A DNA stretch of 52,837 nucleotides from Deltaproteobacteria bacterium (GTDB taxonomy: Bacteria > Myxococcota_A > Polyangia > Haliangiales > Haliangiaceae): positions 1-52,837 of the forward strand of contig JAIOQA010000466.1 of NCBI GenBank assembly GCA_021413675.1, written 5' to 3'. This document shows, piece by piece, positions 1-10,125 of this stretch (positions are counted from its first letter, which is position 1; every line of letters begins with the position of its first letter). The notes beneath the pieces are model-generated. The model was given only the letters and a program-made list of their open reading frames with translations. It was not told where the DNA came from and did not search any database. Made by a program: the position numbers and the translations under genes.

Positions 1-1037
1 GCGGCGACCGCGCCGGCGCCGACCGCGTACGGCAGGCGGCGCGCCGGGCGCGCGAACCGCGCGATGGCTTCGAGCAGCGCGCGCAGCGACGGCCAGCGCG
101 CCGTGGGCGCGAACCGCAGCGCACGGGCGAGCGCGGCGTGCAACCCGGCCGGCACCGGGCGCGCCGTGACGCCCGGCCGCCCGGCCATCGCCGCCACCAG
201 CGCGTCGCGGGTCGCGCCGCCGAACGGCCGCGCGCCGTACAGCGCCTCCCACAGCGCGACCGCGAACGCGAACTGATCGCTCGCGAGCGTGGCCTTGCCG
301 CCCGCGAGCAACTCCGGCGCCATGTACGCGGGCGTCCCCACGAGCGCGCCCGTGGCCGAGCGCGTCGGCGCGCTGCCCTCGGCGAGGATCGCCGCACCGT
401 CGACGAGCCCGTCGTCCGCCGCGAGGCCGAAGTCCGTGACCCGGACGCGACCGTCGCGCCCGACGAGGATGTTGTCGGGCTTGATGTCGCGGTGCACGAC
501 GCCGGCGGCGTGCGCGGCGGCCAGCCCCTCGCCCGCCTGCAGGAACACCCCGACGATCGCGCGCACGGTCCGCGGCACCGCGAGCCACTGGGCCAGGGTC
601 TCGCCCTGGACCAGCTCCATCGCGATGAACACCTCGCCATCGCTGCGCCCGACCTCGAACGCGGCGACGACGTTCGGGTGCGCGAGCCGCGCCAGCGCGC
701 GCGCCTCGCCGACCAGCCGGCGCTCGAGCCGGGCCGCGTCGCCGTGATCGTGGCGCAGGATCTTGATCGCGACCGCGCGGTCGAGCTCCGCGTCGTGCGC
801 CGCGTAGACGATGCCCATCGCGCCGGCGCCGACCGGCCGCACCAGGCGGTAGCGCCCGATGTGTCGCGCGCGCGCGGCGGCGGGCTCGAGCAGCCGCGCC
901 ACGACCTCGCGGCACTCGTCGCACGCGTCGACGTGCGCGAGCGCGGCCTCGCGGCGTGCGTCCGGAAGCTGGCCGCGCACGAGCACGAGGAGCGTGTCCT
1001 CGTCCGGGCAGTCCAGCGCGGGCATCTTCGATGGCAT
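1..1037 (-). CDS. Ser/Thr protein kinase with N-terminal ZAS-type zinc finger (3' end outside window)
   Basis: Hanks-type kinase, partial: the reading frame runs off the left edge. The first 40 residues carry a Cys followed by H-x3-C-x2-C (HVDACDEC), the zinc-binding pattern of anti-sigma ZAS/zf-HC2 domains. A full kinase domain follows: glycine loop GAGAMGIVY, VAIK lysine, HRDIKPDN catalytic loop, DFG and the APE segment (YMAPE). About 25 residues after it are visible before the edge. The start is ATG at 1037, or the in-frame ATG at 1025. It is divergent from the sigma factor at 1047 with only 9 bp between start codons, so a sigma factor / zinc-finger kinase regulatory pair is plausible. Kinase assignment is secure; zinc binding is inferred. 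Confidence 0.92.
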   Translation of the reverse strand, partial: MPSKMPALDCPDEDTLLVLVRGQLPDARREAALAHVDACDECREVVARLLEPAAARARHIGRYRLVRPVGAGAMGIVYAAHDAELDRAVAIKILRHDHGDAARLERRLVGEARALARLAHPNVVAAFEVGRSDGEVFIAMELVQGETLAQWLAVPRTVRAIVGVFLQAGEGLAAAHAAGVVHRDIKPDNILVGRDGRVRVTDFGLAADDGLVDGAAILAEGSAPTRSATGALVGTPAYMAPELLAGGKATLASDQFAFAVALWEALYGARPFGGATRDALVAAMAGRPGVTARPVPAGLHAALARALRFAPTARWPSLRALLEAIARFARPARRLPYAVGAGAVA

Positions 1038-1046
1038 GATATCGCA

Positions 1047-1847
1047 GTGGGGTCAGGCGACGCCTTCGAGACCTGGCTCGGCCGCGCGCGCGCCGAGCTG
1101 CCGACGGCGATCGTGCCCGAGGCGGCGTTTCGCGCGGCCTACGAGGCGCGGGTCGCGGCGGCGCCCGAGCTCCACGCCACCGACCTCTACCTCGCGGTCG
1201 GCTGCGCGCTCGGCGATCCCGGCGCGATCCAGCTGCTCGAGGCCGCGCACATCGCGCGCATCCCGAGCTGGCTCGACGAGCGCGATCGCACGGTGGTCGA
1301 CGAGGTCCAGCAGCGGGTCCGCGATCGCATCCTGGTCGGCGCCGCCGGGGCCGCGCCGCGGATCGCTGGCTACTCGGCGCAGGGCCCGCTCGGGGCGTGG
1401 GTGCGGGTCGTGGCGCTGCGCGAGCACGCCCGCCTCCGCCGCGCCGCCTCGCGCGAGCGCACCGACGACATCGACGAGCTCGACGAGCTGACCCGCAGCG
1501 CCGAGCTCACCCCCGAGCTGGCGGTGCTGAAGTCCCGCTACCAGCCCCTGGTCCGCGCGGCGTTTCGCGAGGCCTTGACCGCGCTCGCGCCGCGCGCTCG
1601 CACGCTCCTGCGGCTGTGCTACCTCGACGCGGTCGCGCTCGACGCGATCGGCCGGATGTACGGCGTCAACAAGAGCACCGTGAGCCGGTGGATCGCCGCG
1701 ATCCGCGTCGAGATCCTCGAGCACGTGCGCGCGCACCTCGCGACCGCGCTGCGCACCTCCGAGGACGAGATCGCCGGCGTGCTGCACCTGGTGCGCAGCC
1801 AGATCGAGCTCAGCCTCGGGCTCCTCGTCGAGCACACCGAGCCCTGA
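1047..1847 (+). CDS. RNA polymerase sigma-70 family factor, Myxococcales type
   Basis: 266 residues from a GTG start. The C-terminal half has the region 4 helix-turn-helix, with LDAIGRMYGVNKSTVSRW as recognition segment, preceded by a region-2-like helical part with an acidic stretch (ERTDDIDELDELTR). The overall pattern resembles the lineage-specific Sig-70 group of myxobacteria rather than classic short ECF factors. The upstream part of the open frame is antisense to the kinase and is not counted. No clear Shine-Dalgarno is visible before the GTG, so the exact start is uncertain. The divergent zinc-finger kinase is the likely regulatory partner. Confidence 0.82.
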   Translation: MGSGDAFETWLGRARAELPTAIVPEAAFRAAYEARVAAAPELHATDLYLAVGCALGDPGAIQLLEAAHIARIPSWLDERDRTVVDEVQQRVRDRILVGAAGAAPRIAGYSAQGPLGAWVRVVALREHARLRRAASRERTDDIDELDELTRSAELTPELAVLKSRYQPLVRAAFREALTALAPRARTLLRLCYLDAVALDAIGRMYGVNKSTVSRWIAAIRVEILEHVRAHLATALRTSEDEIAGVLHLVRSQIELSLGLLVEHTEP

Positions 1848-1861
1848 CTGGCGCGCTCGCC

Positions 1862-3307
1862 TCACGGCGCCCGCAGCGCGTAGAGGTACGAGGCGGCGCC
1901 GCCGGTCGCGTGGCCGACGATGTAGATCGTCCCATCGGCGGCGATCGCCGGCGTGCCGAGGTTGCCGACGCCATCGGCGAGGCCGATGCGCACCCGCCAG
2001 CGCTCGGCGCCGGCGGGGTCGAGCGAGATCAGGTAGCCGTCGTAGCTGCCGTAGTAGATGTCGCCGTTGCCGTCGATCACCGGCGCCGGGTGTGGCGAGC
2101 GCGCGCCGCCGCGCGGCGTGGCCGAGATCCAGCGCGCGACCGGCGTGGCCGCGCCGATCTGATCCTGTCCCCAGCGCTCGACACCGGCGGTCGCGCCGGT
2201 GCCGCGGTTGAGGAACACCAGATCGCGATCGGGCGCGACCGCCGCCGGGCCGAAGAACGTCATGCCGCTCAGGTGCGGCACCGATGGATCGTTGGCGGTG
2301 GTCCCGGGGCCGGCGGTCGGGTACAGCGCGATCCACTGGTTGGGCGTGACCACGCCGTTCTGCACCGGAATCGTGACCACCGGCTGGCCCTGGTACGACG
2401 TCAGCATCACGTGCCCGAACATCCGGTGGAAGCCATCGAGGTTCGAGCTCCACGCCTGGGTGCCGTCGGGGCGCAGCGCGACGAGCTGGCCGTCGGCCAT
2501 GCAGTACGCGATGCCCGCGCCGTCGATCACCGGCGTGCCGACGCATCCGCGGGGCGGCACCGGGCCCAGCGCGCCGGTCACCGGCGACATCGTCAGCCCC
2601 GCGTTGCTGATCGTGCCGTCGGGCGCGACCGCCGGCACGGTGATGCCGCTGTCGTCGATCAGCGAGCCGTTACCGCCGCAGTACGCGCCGGTCGTGGTCC
2701 ACACCAGGTCGCCGGTCGCCGCGCGGCGCTTCTGGATCTCGGGCTGGCTCGCGACGCACACCAGCACGTCGCCGTCGGCGAGCAACACCGCGGGCCCGGC
2801 GCCGGCGACCTGGTCCGTGCTCGCCACGATCCGGCGACGCCAGACCTCGCTGCCGTCGGGCGCGAGCCGCGTGACGTCGTACTCGGACACCACGTAGAGC
2901 GCGCCGGTGCCGTCGATCACCGGGCCCCAGATCATCGCCTGGTTGATCCCGACCGTCGGGTTCCAGCGCCAGACCACCGCGGGCATCGCCGCCGGGCCGA
3001 TCGCGAAGGTGCGGCGCTGGTTGGTCTCGCAGCCGGTGATCGTGGGCCACGGGCTGTTGGGCGCGTAGCCGGTCGCCGGGCCGCACGGGTTCGCGATCGC
3101 CGCGACGCACGCGCCGGCCACGCACACGTCGCCAGCGCCGCACGCCGGGGTGCACGCGCTGGGTGCCACGGGCGCGTCGGCGCGCGGCCCATCGGTCGCG
3201 GCATCGACCGACACGGCGTCGACCGGCGGACGGGGGGCGTCGGGCGATCCCGCGGGGCTACCGCAGGCAACCAGGAGGGCGATCAGGGCGAGGCGAACGA
3301 GGGGCAC
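1862..3307 (-). CDS. PQQ-like beta-propeller lipoprotein
   Basis: About 481 residues from GTG 3307; a TTG at 3346 is also possible. The N-terminus is a lipoprotein signal (LALIALLVAC, lipidation Cys before GSP), then a Pro/Asp/Ala-rich linker and a short Cys cluster (CTPACGAGDVCVAGAC) typical of myxobacterial surface lipoproteins. The rest is repeated blades with motifs such as PVIDGTGALYVVS, PVIDGAGIAYC and PAIAADGTIYIVG, as in PQQ-binding-like propellers (BamB and quinoprotein dehydrogenase folds). No enzyme residues are recognised, so a structural or binding role at the outer membrane is likely. It follows another lipoprotein gene with about 40 bp between. Confidence 0.8.
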   Translation of the reverse strand: MPLVRLALIALLVACGSPAGSPDAPRPPVDAVSVDAATDGPRADAPVAPSACTPACGAGDVCVAGACVAAIANPCGPATGYAPNSPWPTITGCETNQRRTFAIGPAAMPAVVWRWNPTVGINQAMIWGPVIDGTGALYVVSEYDVTRLAPDGSEVWRRRIVASTDQVAGAGPAVLLADGDVLVCVASQPEIQKRRAATGDLVWTTTGAYCGGNGSLIDDSGITVPAVAPDGTISNAGLTMSPVTGALGPVPPRGCVGTPVIDGAGIAYCMADGQLVALRPDGTQAWSSNLDGFHRMFGHVMLTSYQGQPVVTIPVQNGVVTPNQWIALYPTAGPGTTANDPSVPHLSGMTFFGPAAVAPDRDLVFLNRGTGATAGVERWGQDQIGAATPVARWISATPRGGARSPHPAPVIDGNGDIYYGSYDGYLISLDPAGAERWRVRIGLADGVGNLGTPAIAADGTIYIVGHATGGAASYLYALRAP

Positions 3308-3349
3308 GACCAGGTGACCGCGCCCGCGGCAGCCGTTGCACGACAATCG

Positions 3350-4255
3350 TCAGAACGTCTCGTCGCCGCGGACCACGATGTCCTTCGCCGACCAGCCGTT
3401 CATCAGCTCGACCGGCGCGCCGGCCTGCGAGCTCAGCACCACGACGCGCGTCGCCGCCAGCGGATAGATGTCGCGGCTGCCCTCCAGCTGCACCGTGCCC
3501 GCGCCGGGGTCGAACTTGTAGATCACGCCCTCCCGCCACGTCCCGAGCGCCTCCGCTTCGTTTTCGGGGACGGCGGGCCGGACCAGCACGCGCCGGCCAG
3601 CGGCGAGCAGCCGTTTGGCCGCGGGCACGGTCCGATAGGCCACGTAGCCCTCGGTGAACTCGCGCGACCCGCCGCGCGGCTCGGTGAACTCGCCGTCGGG
3701 CAGGCGATACACCGGGTACACGTCGAACTGCCGCCCGGGCTGGTCGCCAGGGCGCGCGAACCACGTGCATGCGCGCAGGCAGTGATCGTGCGCGGCATCG
3801 CAGGCCGTCACCTCGGACCGCCCGCTGATGCCGGCGCCGCGGCGCTGGTGGTTCGTGACCGGCAGCGCCGCGGGCACCGTGCGATCGACTGCGGCCCACG
3901 GATCGGCCGGCGCGGACGGGGCCGGCGCCGCGTCGTCGGGGGCGTCGCACTTCCCGATGCCGACCGGTCCCTCGGCCCGCGCCTCCGACACCACGCCACG
4001 GCCGTCGTCGACGCGCGGCCAGTAGTAGGCGCCGTCGCGCGGCACCGCTGGATCGATCCCCGCGGCCCAGGTGCTGCCGGCCTCGGCCGGGGCGCTGCCG
4101 CTTGCGGGCGACGCGCTCGTCGCCGACGGGCTCGCCGGAGCCGCCGCGCCGCCCGTGCTCGACGAGGTGCTCGAGAAGGACATCAGCTTGCCGCCCGCCG
4201 CACACCCGGCGACGACGAGGAAGAGCGCACCAGACCAACGATCGACCAGACGCAT
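3350..4255 (-). CDS. Hypothetical lipoprotein
   Basis: 301 residues. ATG 4255 is chosen because AAGGAG lies just upstream and a lipoprotein signal peptide begins there (MRLVDRWSG...VVAGCAAGG, lipobox VAGC); the longer open frame upstream lacks both. A low-complexity Ser/Ala/Pro linker covers roughly residues 25-55. The remainder holds a Cys-rich segment (CDAAHDHCLRAC) and a C-terminal part rich in beta-strand-like sequence. I do not recognise a family. It is upstream of, and in the same direction as, the propeller lipoprotein, so the two may act together in the envelope. Confidence 0.68.
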   Translation of the reverse strand: MRLVDRWSGALFLVVAGCAAGGKLMSFSSTSSSTGGAAAPASPSATSASPASGSAPAEAGSTWAAGIDPAVPRDGAYYWPRVDDGRGVVSEARAEGPVGIGKCDAPDDAAPAPSAPADPWAAVDRTVPAALPVTNHQRRGAGISGRSEVTACDAAHDHCLRACTWFARPGDQPGRQFDVYPVYRLPDGEFTEPRGGSREFTEGYVAYRTVPAAKRLLAAGRRVLVRPAVPENEAEALGTWREGVIYKFDPGAGTVQLEGSRDIYPLAATRVVVLSSQAGAPVELMNGWSAKDIVVRGDETF

Positions 4256-4426
4256 GAAAGCTCCTTGGGCTCGCGACCCGCGGAGCACGAATGCACGCGA
4301 TGGACCACGGCGCCGCGCGCGCTTCCGCGGACTTCGCCGCTCGTCGCGGCGCCCGGCTGGCCAACCTGTGCGCACACGACGTGCGCGCACCTCCTCCGGA
4401 ACCGGAAGCGCCTCGCGGAGCTCGAG

Positions 4427-5389
4427 TCAGGCCTCGCTGTTGCGCTCCTCGAGCCAGCGCAGCATCGCGCGGATGGAGCCGATCGCGAGCGCGATGCTGG
4501 TGTCGGCGGCGCCGTAGTAGACGTAGAGCGTGTCGCCGTCCGCGCCGACGGTGGTGCCGCACGGGAACGTCACGTTGCCGACGTCGCCGCCGCGCTCGTA
4601 CGGCTCCTCGGGTCCGAACATCCACGAGTCGCCGCGCGCGATGCAGCGATCGGGGTACTCGAGATCGAACAGCGCGAGGCCGATGCGATACAGGCAGCCC
4701 GCCGCGGTGTGGCGCACGCCGTGATAGAGCATGAGCCAGCCGCGCTCGGTCTCGATGAGCGGCGGCGAGAGCCCGACCTTGTTGGCGTCCCACCAGGCGC
4801 CCTTGCGCGCCTGCAGCATCAGCTTGTGCCCGCCCCAGTTGCGGAGGTCCGGCGAGTACGAGATCCACACGTGCGCGCCGGAGTCGGTCATCGGGCGATG
4901 GATGAGCGCGAAGCTGCCGTCGATGCGGCGCGGCAGGAGCGCGGCGTCCTTGTCGTCGGGCTGCATGACCAGGCCGTAGCGCTCGAACGTCCGGAAGTCC
5001 TCGGTCAGCGCCAGCGCGACCCCGGGCCCGCCCTTCGAGTACGCGGTGTACGCGACGGCGTACTTGCCGAGCTCGTCGACGTAGGTGATGCGCGGATCCT
5101 CGATGCCCCACAGCTCCTCGGGGAAGTGCTCGACGTCGGGGCGCAAGGTCGGCGTCGCGTCGATCACCCAGCCATCGATGCCGTTCGGCGAGCGCGCGGC
5201 GCACAGGTGGGAGTGGCCGCGGCGATCCTCGACGCGGCAGAGCAAGAGCGTGGTGCCATCGGCGAGCCGGGTCGCGCCGGCGTTGAAGACGGTGTGCGCC
5301 GGATACGGCCACATCGCCGCGGTGAGGATGGGGTTGCCCGGGTGGCGCTCGAGGAGCACCTCGTACGGGTGCGCCGGCCGGACGCTCAC
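4427..5389 (-). CDS. Glycoside hydrolase family 130-type glycosidase/phosphorylase
   Basis: 320 residues from GTG 5389, with GAGG just upstream and a 4-nt GTGA overlap with the preceding glycosyltransferase gene. The five-bladed propeller signature of GH130 is visible: HPGNPIL near residue 17, VFNAGA, CRVEDRRGHSHL, the WGIEDPRIT block near residues 94-102 containing the conserved Asp, then HRPM and YHGV motifs. GH130 enzymes split beta-mannosides, mostly by phosphorolysis, especially beta-1,4- and beta-1,2-mannosides. The substrate here cannot be read from sequence. Coupling to a GT4/alpha-barrel protein suggests turnover of a mannose-containing glycan made by its neighbour. Confidence 0.85.
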   Translation of the reverse strand: MSVRPAHPYEVLLERHPGNPILTAAMWPYPAHTVFNAGATRLADGTTLLLCRVEDRRGHSHLCAARSPNGIDGWVIDATPTLRPDVEHFPEELWGIEDPRITYVDELGKYAVAYTAYSKGGPGVALALTEDFRTFERYGLVMQPDDKDAALLPRRIDGSFALIHRPMTDSGAHVWISYSPDLRNWGGHKLMLQARKGAWWDANKVGLSPPLIETERGWLMLYHGVRHTAAGCLYRIGLALFDLEYPDRCIARGDSWMFGPEEPYERGGDVGNVTFPCGTTVGADGDTLYVYYGAADTSIALAIGSIRAMLRWLEERNSEA

Positions 5390-7665
5390 GCGCCCCTCAC
5401 GATCGACAGGCGGCGGGCGCCGATCCGATCCGCGGCGCGCATCTCGGTCAGCGCGAGCAGGAACGACAGCGTCGACTCGGCGCCCTGGTTCTGGTTGACG
5501 CGATCGGCGTGAAGGCCGTCGCGACAGCCCCCGGTGGCGGCGTCGTAGAGCGGCAGTTGCAGCTGGTTCTGGCCGAGGAACCAGTCGAACGCGCGGCGCG
5601 CGTCGTGCGCCCAGCGCACGTCGCCGGTGATCTGGCGCGCGTCGAGGCACGCCGAGACCATCCCGCACGCCTCGACCGGCTGCTGATCGAACGGCGCCTT
5701 GACGTCGCCGCGCCGGTAGAAGCCATCGGAGCCGATCGGCACGAAGTAACTATCATCGGAGCACTGCACGCCGACCAGCCACGCCAGCGCGCGCACGCCG
5801 ACCGCGCTCATCTCCTCGTTGGCGAGGCGATCGCCCGAGACCAGCATCGCCTGCGCGAGGCGCGCGTTGCAGTAGGTCACGCGATCCTCGAACCACGGCC
5901 AGTCGCTCGAACTCGCGCGCTGGAACAGCTCGAGCAGGCGCTGCGCGAGCTGCTGCTGGACCTCCTCGACGAAGCGATCGCCCTGGAACGAGCGCTGGTA
6001 CTCGGCGATGCCGAGCAGCGCATACGCCCACGCCCGCGGGCTCGAGAACCCGCCGACCGCCGGCAAGGCCGCGTGGAACAGCTTGCCGCCGAGGCTGTGC
6101 CGGCCGGGATCCCACGAGCGCCCCACGACGGTCCCCAGCGCCCACACCGCGCGCCCGTGGCTGTCCTCGGAGCCGACCGCCTCGGTCCAGCGCCGCGCGT
6201 AGGACATGAAGTTGCGGAACCGGCCGGTCGCGTGATCGAACGCGTGGGCGACGAACGCCGCGTAGCGCGACGCGAGCCGGCGCACGAGCTGGCAATCGCC
6301 GGCGCCGGCGTCCTCGACCAGCGTCATGAGCAAGAGCGCGCGCGCGTTGTCGTCGAGGCAGTAGCCCTCGGCGTAGCGCGGCACGCTGTAGTCACCGTGC
6401 TGCAGCATGCCGGTGTCGTCGGTCAAGAGCCGGACGTGCGCGAAGTCGAGCGCGGGCAGCTCGACCGGTCGGGCGGCGAGCGTGCGGGCCTGGAAGCTCG
6501 TCCGCCGGCGCTCGGCGTGATCGTCGCGCGCGCGCGTGAGGCTCGCGAGGTGGGCCGCTGCGACCGCGGGCCAGCGCATCGCGGTGCCGTAGGCCGCGGC
6601 GCGCGCGCGCATCGCGTCGGCGCGCGCCGGCTCGGCGAACAGCCCGATGACCTCGCGCGCGATCGCCGGCGCGTCGGCGCGCGGCACGAGGAGGCCGCGC
6701 TCGTCGGCGAGCAGCTCCTGGGCGTAGCGGTACGGCGTGGAGATGACCGCGCGGCCCGAGCCGACCGCGTAGGCCAGCGTGCCCGAGGTGATCTGCTCGA
6801 GGTTGAGGTACGGCGTCACATAGATGTCCGCGGCCGCGAGGAACTCGGCGAGCTCGGCCGGGCTGACGAACCGATCGTGGAAGATGATGCTGGCATCGAC
6901 CCCGAGCCGGTGCGCGCGCGCCTCGAGCCCGAGCCGGTAGGTCTCGCCGTGGCGCTCGACGACGTGCGGGTGGGTCGCGCCGAGCACGATGTAGATCGCG
7001 TCGGGGAAGCGCGCGAGGATCGCGGGCATCGCATCGATGACGTGCTCGATGCCCTTGTCCGGCGACAAGAGCCCGAAGGTCAGGATCACCCGCTTGCCGA
7101 GCACGCCGACCTGATCCTTGGTGGCGCCGTCGGGCAGGGTCGCGATGCCGTGCGGGATCAGATCGATCTTCTCCTGCGGCACGCCGTGCACCGCGTGCAG
7201 GAGCTGCGCGCCGTGCGCGCTCATCACCACCACGCGCTCGGACAGCCGGGTGAGCTCGTCCATGACCTCGCGCTGCAGCGGGTTGGGCTCGGCGAGGATC
7301 GTGTGGAGCGTCGTCACGATCGGCATGCGCAGCTCGCGCAGGAGCGTGAGGACGTGACCGCCAGCCTTGCCGCCGAAGATGCCGTACTCGTGCTGCACCG
7401 ACAGCACGTCAACGGTGTTCACGTTCAGGAAGTCGGCGGCGCGGCGATACGCGGCCAGATCGAGCTCGTCGATCTCGAAGCGCACGCGCTCGTCGTAGGC
7501 GTGGCGTCGACCGGCGTCGTTCATCGCGACCACGAAGCTGTCGAGCGCGGGGCGCTCCGCGGCGATCGCGTCGCCGAGATCCGTGGTGAACGTGGCGATA
7601 CCGCACTGCCGCGGCAGGTGGTTCCCGAGGATGGCGAGCTTGCGCAGTTCCTGCACGGCGGTCAT
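5386..7665 (-). CDS. GT4 glycosyltransferase fused to C-terminal (alpha/alpha)-barrel domain
   Basis: 759 residues from ATG 7665; an ATG at 7707 would add 14 residues and neither has a good ribosome binding site. Residues 1 to about 385 are a GT-B glycosyltransferase: N-terminal GNHLPRQCGIATFT, LIPHGI, LTFGLLSPDKGIEHVIDA, and a donor-site ITSGTLAYAVGSGRAVISTPY region. After a short linker the last 350 residues are an alpha-helical toroid-like domain (YCLDDNARALLL, SEDSHGRAVWALG, WPWFEDRVTYCNARL, NQGAESTLSFLLA) resembling glycan-processing six-hairpin enzymes. The fused architecture beside GH130 suggests synthesis and trimming or sensing of a mannoside. Donor and acceptor are unknown. Confidence 0.85.
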   Translation of the reverse strand: MTAVQELRKLAILGNHLPRQCGIATFTTDLGDAIAAERPALDSFVVAMNDAGRRHAYDERVRFEIDELDLAAYRRAADFLNVNTVDVLSVQHEYGIFGGKAGGHVLTLLRELRMPIVTTLHTILAEPNPLQREVMDELTRLSERVVVMSAHGAQLLHAVHGVPQEKIDLIPHGIATLPDGATKDQVGVLGKRVILTFGLLSPDKGIEHVIDAMPAILARFPDAIYIVLGATHPHVVERHGETYRLGLEARAHRLGVDASIIFHDRFVSPAELAEFLAAADIYVTPYLNLEQITSGTLAYAVGSGRAVISTPYRYAQELLADERGLLVPRADAPAIAREVIGLFAEPARADAMRARAAAYGTAMRWPAVAAAHLASLTRARDDHAERRRTSFQARTLAARPVELPALDFAHVRLLTDDTGMLQHGDYSVPRYAEGYCLDDNARALLLMTLVEDAGAGDCQLVRRLASRYAAFVAHAFDHATGRFRNFMSYARRWTEAVGSEDSHGRAVWALGTVVGRSWDPGRHSLGGKLFHAALPAVGGFSSPRAWAYALLGIAEYQRSFQGDRFVEEVQQQLAQRLLELFQRASSSDWPWFEDRVTYCNARLAQAMLVSGDRLANEEMSAVGVRALAWLVGVQCSDDSYFVPIGSDGFYRRGDVKAPFDQQPVEACGMVSACLDARQITGDVRWAHDARRAFDWFLGQNQLQLPLYDAATGGCRDGLHADRVNQNQGAESTLSFLLALTEMRAADRIGARRLSIVRGA

Positions 7666-7742
7666 GCCCGACGCATCAGCAAGATCGAGGCCGCGTGATC
7701 CATTCATCGACGGATGCGATCACGCGTGGTACTGGGGGAACC

Positions 7743-9125
<1,383 letters not shown>

Positions 9126-9160
9126 GCGGTTTCCTGAGGTCGGGCGCGGCGCCACGCGCG

Positions 9161-9176
9161 CGGCACACGCCGTGCA
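9161..9176 (+). promoter_or_regulatory. Possible sigma-54 (-24/-12) promoter
   Basis: CGGCACACGCCGTGCA places GG and GC with the 12-bp offset of the sigma-54 consensus (TGGCAC-N5-TTGC). It sits between an NtrC-type activator and the receiver gene. The start point would fall only a couple of bases before ATG 9189, implying an almost leaderless transcript, and no Shine-Dalgarno is seen there. GC richness makes chance matches possible. Confidence 0.3.
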
Positions 9177-9188
9177 CTGCCTGGCTGG

Positions 9189-9596
9189 ATGCCCCACTCG
9201 ATCGACGTCTTGATGGTCGAGGACGATCCGTTGATCGCGCTCAACACCAAGCGCGCGCTCCGGCGGAGCCCGAAGATCATGGCCGTCTCGGTCGCGACCG
9301 ATGGCCAGGACGCGCTCGATCGCCTGCTCGGCGGCACGCTCGCGTTCGAGCGCCTGGTCATCCTGACCGACCTGTCGATGCCGCGCCTGTCGGGCCTCGA
9401 GCTCGCCGCGGCGATCCGCGCGGAGCCGTCGCTGCGTCACCTGCCGATCGTGGTGCTCACGACCTCGAATGATGACGCCGACCGCCAGGCCGCGGCCGCG
9501 CTGATGGTCGCGGGTTACTTCGTGCGCTCGTCGACCACCGCGCACCTCGAGGACGTGGTCGCGTGTCTGTGCGCCAACGCCCAGCGAGCGGCCTGA
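9189..9596 (+). CDS. Stand-alone CheY-like response regulator
   Basis: 135 residues, a receiver domain only. The acidic pair EDD is at residues 11-13, the phospho-acceptor Asp is Asp61 (ILTDLSMP), and LTTS supplies the switch Thr/Ser. The position normally held by the invariant Lys before Pro reads FVRSS, so Arg113 replaces Lys. The size and the insertion before the Asp are like Rcp1-type receivers. No output domain is present, so it may pass phosphate or bind a partner such as the histidine kinase encoded two genes downstream. Confidence 0.88.
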   Translation: MPHSIDVLMVEDDPLIALNTKRALRRSPKIMAVSVATDGQDALDRLLGGTLAFERLVILTDLSMPRLSGLELAAAIRAEPSLRHLPIVVLTTSNDDADRQAAAALMVAGYFVRSSTTAHLEDVVACLCANAQRAA

Positions 9597-9598
9597 CG

Positions 9599-10066
9599 AT
9601 GGCGTCGGCAACCCGCCAGGGGGCCAGCGACCCCGTGCGCCCGCGCTCGGTGGCCAGCGCGCACCGTGCGCCCGTGCGTGCCTCCGGGCAGGTCATGGAG
9701 GCGTTCGCGCGCATGGCCCACGCGGTCTCAGTCGCGACCGGGAGCATCTACGCGTTCACCGGCGCCATGGCGGTGATCGCGATCTGGGCGGTCCTGGGGC
9801 CGGTGTTCCACTACTCCGACACCTGGCAGCTGACCGTGAACACCGGGACGACGATCGTCACGTTCCTGATGGTGTTCGTGATCCAGCACGCGCAGAACCA
9901 CGACACCCGATCGATCCAGCTCAAGCTCGACGAGCTGATCTCGGCGATCGCCAGCGCCTCGAACGAGATGATCGAGGTCGAGAACCTCAGCGAGGCGCAG
10001 ATCGAGGTGCTCTACCAGCGCTACCAGCAGGCCGCGCGCGCGAAGGCGTCGGAGGGTGACGCGTGA
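9599..10066 (+). CDS. Low-affinity iron permease family membrane protein
   Basis: 155 residues, starting 2 nt after the stop of the receiver gene. It matches the PF04120 pattern: two membrane segments (about residues 50-72 and 80-100) around the motif WAVLGPVFHYSDTWQLTVNTGTTIVTFLMVF, followed by IQHAQNHDTRSIQLKLDELI. The name comes from the family; transport by bacterial members is poorly established. It overlaps or abuts the downstream histidine kinase gene, so a link to membrane signalling is possible. Confidence 0.85.
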   Translation: MASATRQGASDPVRPRSVASAHRAPVRASGQVMEAFARMAHAVSVATGSIYAFTGAMAVIAIWAVLGPVFHYSDTWQLTVNTGTTIVTFLMVFVIQHAQNHDTRSIQLKLDELISAIASASNEMIEVENLSEAQIEVLYQRYQQAARAKASEGDA

Positions 10067-10125
10067 CGAGCCACCACCTGACCCCGCGATCCGGCGTACC
10101 GTGCCGCGTGGCGATCGAGGGGACG

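Noticed and set aside
1397..5512. Very long open frame of 1371 codons on the plus strand
   Set aside because: It is antisense to lipoprotein and GH130 genes with clear domains, and its product is a low-complexity Arg/Ala/Asp-rich sequence, as expected from GC-rich DNA with few stops.
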